This document shows positions 4,527 through 7,322 of a stretch of DNA of 7,322 nucleotides, one piece after another; positions within the stretch are counted from its first letter, which is position 1; each line of letters opens with the position of its first letter. The position numbers were made by a program, and so were the translations under genes. The stretch spans positions 1 to 7,322 of the forward strand of contig JAUSIO010000006.1 of assembly GCA_030647845.1 (NCBI GenBank). Direction: 5' to 3'. The DNA is from a bacterium. Lineage in GTDB: Bacteria; Patescibacteriota; Minisyncoccia; Phycocordibacterales; SBAW01. The notes below the pieces were generated by a model. It searched no databases, was not told the origin of the DNA, and saw nothing but the letters and a program-made list of their open reading frames with translations.

Positions 4527-6260
4527 TTATGTTGCTTTCTGCGCGAGACTCTTCGGCGGCAGTGCAACACGCAAGAGCTCCTCGAACGTGGTAATGCCGG
4601 CGAGAACCTTCTCCAGCCCATCCTCAAAAAAGCTCCGTGTCCCTTCTGCGCGCGCAGCTGTCTCTATGTTCTCCGACGACGGGTCGCGCAAAATGGCCTC
4701 TTCGATCTTTGGCGTGACCTCAATAAATTCGAAGATACCAAGCTGTCCTTTGTAGCCGGTATCGTTGCATTTTTTGCAACCCTTGCCTTTGTATACGATG
4801 AGTTCACGGCCGGAGAGAAATGGCTGCAGTTTGGGAAATTGTTTTATAAGCGAAGCGATAGTGACCGTCTCGCTCACAATGCAGTGGGTACAGATACGGC
4901 GGATAAGCCGTTGTGCAACGATGACCGAAAGAGTGGATGCCAGCAGGAAGGGCTCGACCTTCATGTCCAGCATTCTGGGTACGACGGTCGCCGCATCGTT
5001 GGCATGGAACGAGGAGAGGAGTAGGTGGCCGGTGAGCGCCGCATTGACAGAAATTTCTGCAGTCTCAAGGTCTCGAATCTCACCCACGAGGATAACGTCC
5101 GGGTCTTGGCGCACAACCGTACGCAGACCGTTGGCGAAGGTGAGCCCGGTCGCTTCGTTTACCTGTACTTGATTTACCCGCCCGATACGGTACTCGACCG
5201 GGTCTTCGATGGTTGTCACGTTGATGCTACTGTCGTTGAGCATACGCAAGATAGAGTAGAGCGTCGTTGTCTTTCCCGAGCCAGTCGGGCCGGTCGCGAG
5301 AATCATACCGTACGGACGGTTTGCTATTTCGGTCAGGAGCGCTTGGTGCTGTTGCGAAAGGCCGATGTCGGCGAGTGTGAGCGTGCGCAGATACTCTCCC
5401 AAGATGCGCATCGCCACCTTCTCGCCCGTGATGGTCGGGATGATAGAGATACGCAAGTCGGCCGCGGTCGGACCTTTGCGGTACCGGATTGCGCCGTCTT
5501 GACTCTTCATATGCTCGTCGATGCGTAGCCGCGCTTCTATCTTGATGCGGTTGAGAATATTTTCGTACTGGGGCTTTGGCAGTGTCCCCGCGTCTTCCAG
5601 TACGCCGTCGATGCGGAAGCGCACGAGCACTTCGCTCTCTTGTGGCTCGAGGTGGATATCGGATGCACGCAGGAGAATGGCATCCTCTACAATTTGTTCG
5701 ACAATCTCTGGCGCGACTTTTTGCTCGCGTTTGATTATTTCGGTAAAGCGTACCGCGAGTGTTTCTTTGTAGAGCGGAAAGCTACGCTCGATGTCAGCGC
5801 TAAACGCCCAGTGCAGGGCGATTTTTTTGTTAGGAAAAAGTGTTGCAAGCGCTTGCTCGAGCGCTTTGGCGTCGGTGGTATCGGTCGCGACTGTAATTTC
5901 CTCGGGGCTCTCGGTGAGCAGTATGGCGCGATGTTCCTCTGCAAATGCCTTGGGGATTTTGACCATAACCATCTTTTCCGGAGGGTTTTGTGAGAGGTTG
6001 ACATAGCGCAACCCGAGCGCTTCCCCTATAGCATGCCCCAAGAGCTCTTTGTTAAGGAGCTCCTCGTTGAAAAAGTATTCGGTTAAAGGCGAATGGTGTG
6101 CTTTAGCATAGTGTTCGGCCTTTACCATGTCTTCCTCGCTCGCATACTGCCCTGCCAGCAGTACCTTTTTGATGAATGTGTCATCTATGGGTACGTTTTG
6201 TGCGAGAGCCGCTGGTGCGGGCGCTGGTGCGTGTTTTTTTTCTGTTTCTTTTTCTGACAT
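4527..6260 (-). CDS. pilB: Type IV pilus assembly ATPase (PilB/GspE family)
   Basis: This 577-residue hexameric secretion ATPase would power pilus extension at the inner face of the membrane. An Ala/Pro-rich tail (10-22) precedes an MshEN-like N-terminal domain (about 25-160) and the core beginning near 185 (ASDIHLEP, 199-206). Motifs present are Walker A GPTGSGKT (324-331), the Asp box ending TTIEDPVEY (349-357), Walker B DPDVILVGEIRD (386-397) and the His box GHLLLSSFHANDA (411-423). The zinc-binding tetracysteine is also complete (Cys457, Cys460, Cys495, Cys498), which favours PilB/GspE over the retraction ATPase PilT. All key residues are intact. A GGAG lies about 11 nt before the ATG and adjoins the response regulator's stop codon. 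The next gene, pilC, begins 3 nt after its stop. Confidence 0.96.
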   Translation of the reverse strand: MSEKETEKKHAPAPAPAALAQNVPIDDTFIKKVLLAGQYASEEDMVKAEHYAKAHHSPLTEYFFNEELLNKELLGHAIGEALGLRYVNLSQNPPEKMVMVKIPKAFAEEHRAILLTESPEEITVATDTTDAKALEQALATLFPNKKIALHWAFSADIERSFPLYKETLAVRFTEIIKREQKVAPEIVEQIVEDAILLRASDIHLEPQESEVLVRFRIDGVLEDAGTLPKPQYENILNRIKIEARLRIDEHMKSQDGAIRYRKGPTAADLRISIIPTITGEKVAMRILGEYLRTLTLADIGLSQQHQALLTEIANRPYGMILATGPTGSGKTTTLYSILRMLNDSSINVTTIEDPVEYRIGRVNQVQVNEATGLTFANGLRTVVRQDPDVILVGEIRDLETAEISVNAALTGHLLLSSFHANDAATVVPRMLDMKVEPFLLASTLSVIVAQRLIRRICTHCIVSETVTIASLIKQFPKLQPFLSGRELIVYKGKGCKKCNDTGYKGQLGIFEFIEVTPKIEEAILRDPSSENIETAARAEGTRSFFEDGLEKVLAGITTFEELLRVALPPKSLAQKAT

Positions 6261-6274
6261 AGTGTATGCGGCTC

Positions 6275-6643
6275 CTATTGTGGCCCGAGGAACTTTGTCA
6301 CGCGTGCAAGGATTTCGGCAGGAGAGGTGTCTGCTTTTATGATGTAGTCTTTGACGCCTGTGCTTTTTATCCGGGCGATGTCTTCGTCTTGGCTAAGGTT
6401 GGACATAGCGAATACCGGCATTTTATTGCCTTGCTTTTTGAGCTCATCAAGCACGCTAAACCCGTCGCGTCTAGGCATCATGATGTCGATAAGCATCAGG
6501 TCGTATGTGCCGTCTTTAAGCGCCTGTAGTGCATCCTCGCCGTTGTAGACGATGTGCGTTTCGTAGCCAGCACTTTTGAGCTTTAGATTGAGCACGGTTG
6601 CAAGTGCTTTTTCGTCTTCTGCTAATAGAATTTTCTTTGCCAT
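6275..6643 (-). CDS. Single-domain response regulator (CheY-like receiver)
   Basis: This 122-residue protein consists only of a receiver domain. The acidic pair Glu9-Asp10, phospho-acceptor Asp53 (LMLIDIMMPRRDG), Ser81 (FAMSNLS) and Lys103 (DYIIKAD) form a complete phosphorylation site. There is no DNA-binding or enzymatic output domain, so it probably acts by protein contact, as CheY, PilG and PilH do. It is followed after 14 nt by the pilB-type gene, suggesting that it controls pilus assembly, but the partner is unknown and no histidine kinase is in the window. It is separated from HU by a strong inverted repeat, so it is probably the first gene of the pilus operon. The sequence before ATG (AGAAAACAGT) has no good ribosome-binding site. 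Confidence 0.93.
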   Translation of the reverse strand: MAKKILLAEDEKALATVLNLKLKSAGYETHIVYNGEDALQALKDGTYDLMLIDIMMPRRDGFSVLDELKKQGNKMPVFAMSNLSQDEDIARIKSTGVKDYIIKADTSPAEILARVTKFLGPQ

Positions 6644-6653
6644 ACTGTTTTCT

Positions 6654-6659
6654 AGTGTA
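6654..6659 (-). promoter_or_regulatory. Possible -10 box for the pilus operon
   Basis: TACACT on the minus strand lies 10 nt before the response regulator ATG, between that gene and the hairpin terminator of HU. A -35 would fall inside the hairpin loop (TTGTCG at 19 nt spacing), which is poor. If used, it would give a nearly leaderless mRNA. It is offered because the operon needs a promoter between the hairpin and 6643, unless it depends on read-through from HU. Confidence 0.3.
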
Positions 6660-6708
6660 GCACGATAAAACCCTCCTTCGACAAGCTCAGGAGGGTTTTA
6701 TCGTGCTA
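6658..6708. terminator. Perfect 19-bp inverted repeat, likely bidirectional terminator
   Basis: The arms at 6658-6676 and 6690-6708 are exact reverse complements, beginning TAGCACGATAAAACCCTCC, around a 13-nt loop TTCGACAAGCTCA. A GC-rich inner stem (CCCTCC/GGAGGG) followed by TTTTAT gives a terminator-like shape in both directions. It lies 14 nt after the HU stop and 15 nt before the response regulator start. It should end HU transcripts and separate the two units. The loop is a motif I recognise as a dispersed element in CPR genomes. Confidence 0.8.
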
Positions 6709-6721
6709 GCAAATTGTTATA

Positions 6722-6994
6722 TTATCGAACTGCTTCTTTCAGTGCTTTTGCGGCTTGGAACTTTGGCACGCGCATCGCGGGCACCTGCACCGTGGCACCG
6801 GTGCGCGGGTTGCGCGCCTGGCGAGCCGCACGCATCTTTGTTTTAAAGATGCCGAGGCCGGCAATAGAGATGTCCTCGCCTCTTTTGAGTGAGCCAACGA
6901 TGGTGTCTATCATCGACTCCACCGCTCGCTCTGCATCGGCCTTGGTCCCGCCCAAGACACCGTGCACTTTTTCTGCAATATCCTGCTTATTCAT
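6722..6994 (-). CDS. HU family DNA-binding protein
   Basis: This 90-residue protein matches the length and pattern of bacterial HU. It begins MNKQDIAEKV and has GEDISIAGLGIFKTK in the dimer core. The DNA-binding beta arm carries RNPRTG (61-66), with Pro63 the residue that intercalates into DNA, and the end is PKFQAAKALKEAV. HU bends and compacts the nucleoid as a dimer. A good promoter (TTGCAC, 16 nt, TATACT) lies upstream and implies a leader of about 43 nt. No Shine-Dalgarno sequence is seen in the A/T-rich bases before the ATG. The gene ends 14 nt before a strong hairpin, so it is probably a single-gene transcript. HU versus IHF cannot be fully settled, but the length and arm favour HU. 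Confidence 0.95.
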   Translation of the reverse strand: MNKQDIAEKVHGVLGGTKADAERAVESMIDTIVGSLKRGEDISIAGLGIFKTKMRAARQARNPRTGATVQVPAMRVPKFQAAKALKEAVR

Positions 6995-7043
6995 ACGTAT
7001 GAAGTTATTTTAAATATCTTAGTAATCTCTGCCCTGCGCCACT

Positions 7044-7071
7044 AGTATACCCCCTATAAAAGACTGTGCAA
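7044..7071 (-). promoter_or_regulatory. Promoter of the HU gene
   Basis: On the minus strand, TTGCAC (7066-7071) and TATACT (7044-7049) are separated by 16 nt, close to the sigma-70 consensus. The predicted start near 7037 leaves about 43 nt before the HU ATG at 6994. The -35 box directly abuts the last hairpin of the candidate RNA upstream. Confidence 0.65.
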
Positions 7072-7210
7072 AGCCGACGCTTTGGTCGGCTCCCCGACTG
7101 AAAACGTCGGGGTAGAGCCACGGGGATACCTGCCCGCCCAACCGGCGGGCCCATATACGCAAAACACTCCCCAACACCGCGCCAGGGAGCGCTCTTGCGT
7201 GAACGATCCG
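7072..7210 (-). ncRNA. Candidate structured small RNA of unknown family
   Basis: Downstream of a promoter at 7217-7244 there is no convincing ORF, but four successive hairpins can be drawn. The first is a 16-bp stem with one bulge (7184-7200 with 7157-7172, 11-nt loop). The second is GCCCGCC/GGCGGGC (7132-7150). The third is CCCCGAC/GTCGGGG (7092-7112), extendable by GGCT/AGCC. The fourth is AGCCGAC/GTCGGCT (7072-7091), followed by a short T run. The third hairpin's extension and the fourth hairpin share bases 7088-7091, so they exclude each other. I cannot match this to RNase P RNA, tmRNA, SRP RNA or a tRNA. It may be a small RNA of about 140 nt, a leader element, or clustered hairpin repeats. 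Confidence 0.4.
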
Positions 7211-7216
7211 TCACCC

Positions 7217-7244
7217 ATTGTAGCAAAGATTGTTTACCGTGCAA
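7217..7244 (-). promoter_or_regulatory. Promoter upstream of the candidate RNA
   Basis: On the minus strand, TTGCAC (7239-7244) is followed after 16 nt by TACAAT (7217-7222). The -35 box and spacing are the same as in the HU promoter. Transcription would start near 7210 and run into the hairpin-rich region. No ORF with a plausible product begins downstream before HU. Confidence 0.6.
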
Positions 7245-7264
7245 ACACAATGGCGCGGGTTCCA

Positions 7265-7281
7265 GCCTGCAGGCAGGCAGG
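7265..7281. repeat. Palindromic repeat, copy E (truncated, intergenic)
   Basis: GCCTGCAGGCAGGCAGG is a reduced relative of the repeat in the pilin leaders. It lies just upstream of the candidate RNA promoter. Direct repeats CGCGGGT at 7254-7260 and 7283-7289 flank it. Confidence 0.6.
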
Positions 7282-7299
7282 TCGCGGGTAAAGAAGTTA

Positions 7300-7321
7300 G
7301 CGTGCGAATTCTATAGCACGC
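7300..7321. repeat. Short inverted repeat at the window edge
   Basis: GCGTGC (7300-7305) and GCACGC (7316-7321) form a 6-bp stem with a 10-nt A/T-rich loop. There is no T run, and the neighbouring gene is outside the window. It may belong to the end of an upstream transcript; its function cannot be judged. Confidence 0.35.
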
Positions 7322-7322
7322 G

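Noticed and set aside
5025..5528. 167-codon plus-strand ORF
   Set aside because: It lies wholly antisense within the intact pilB-type gene over its Walker A to Walker B region.
7072..7210. RNase P RNA, tmRNA, SRP RNA or tRNA
   Set aside because: I looked for the RNase P core (GAGGAAAGTC), the SRP GGAAG/AGCA loop, the tmRNA T-arm and acceptor end, and a tRNA cloverleaf. None was found on either strand.
7005..7291. Small ORFs in the intergenic region on both strands
   Set aside because: Their translations are Arg/Pro-rich without motifs and cover the hairpins and promoters; one passes through the repeat.

Overview
The window most resembles Candidatus Patescibacteria (CPR), probably a Parcubacteria-type lineage. 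This rests on three things: short dispersed palindromic repeats built on CCTGCCTACCGGCAGGCAGG, a hairpin loop reading TTCGACAAGCTCA, and a compact type IV pilus locus whose pilins carry CPR-style sequence signatures. The placement is pattern recognition, not a phylogenetic result.

Layout: nearly all genes lie on the minus strand, so they read from right to left. 7014-7322 is intergenic. It holds a candidate structured RNA with its own promoter (TTGCAC-16-TACAAT) and a second promoter of the same design (TTGCAC-16-TATACT) that faces the HU gene. HU (6722-6994) ends at a perfect 19-bp inverted repeat (6658-6708) that looks like a terminator. A single-receiver response regulator (6275-6643) then opens a tightly packed type IV pilus locus: PilB/GspE-type ATPase (4527-6260), PilC/GspF-type platform protein (3483-4523), and six prepilin-like genes. 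These are a GspH/FimT-like one (3008-3508), a large minor pilin (2161-3033), a PilW/GspJ-like one (1658-2164), a PilX-like one (1263-1661), a small pilin that may be the main subunit (791-1231), and a cysteine-rich pilin (205-789). Neighbouring genes are separated by 1-31 nt or overlap, as expected of one translationally coupled operon. Prepilin peptidase, PilM/N/O and any PilT are not in the window.

At the left edge, on the plus strand, is the 3' end of a reverse transcriptase gene (2-208). It resembles the stand-alone/DGR-type enzymes of CPR bacteria. Its stop codon overlaps the stop codon of the last, convergent pilin gene within the four bases TTAA.

The most unusual feature is that four of the six pilin genes carry a copy of the same GC-rich palindromic repeat. 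Each copy has the same orientation and reading frame and sits in the leader peptide. In three genes it ends exactly at the glycine of the prepilin peptidase site. Prepilin processing would remove the repeat-encoded peptide. The near-identical DNA could also serve as a recombination joint or an mRNA hairpin, but that is hypothesis.
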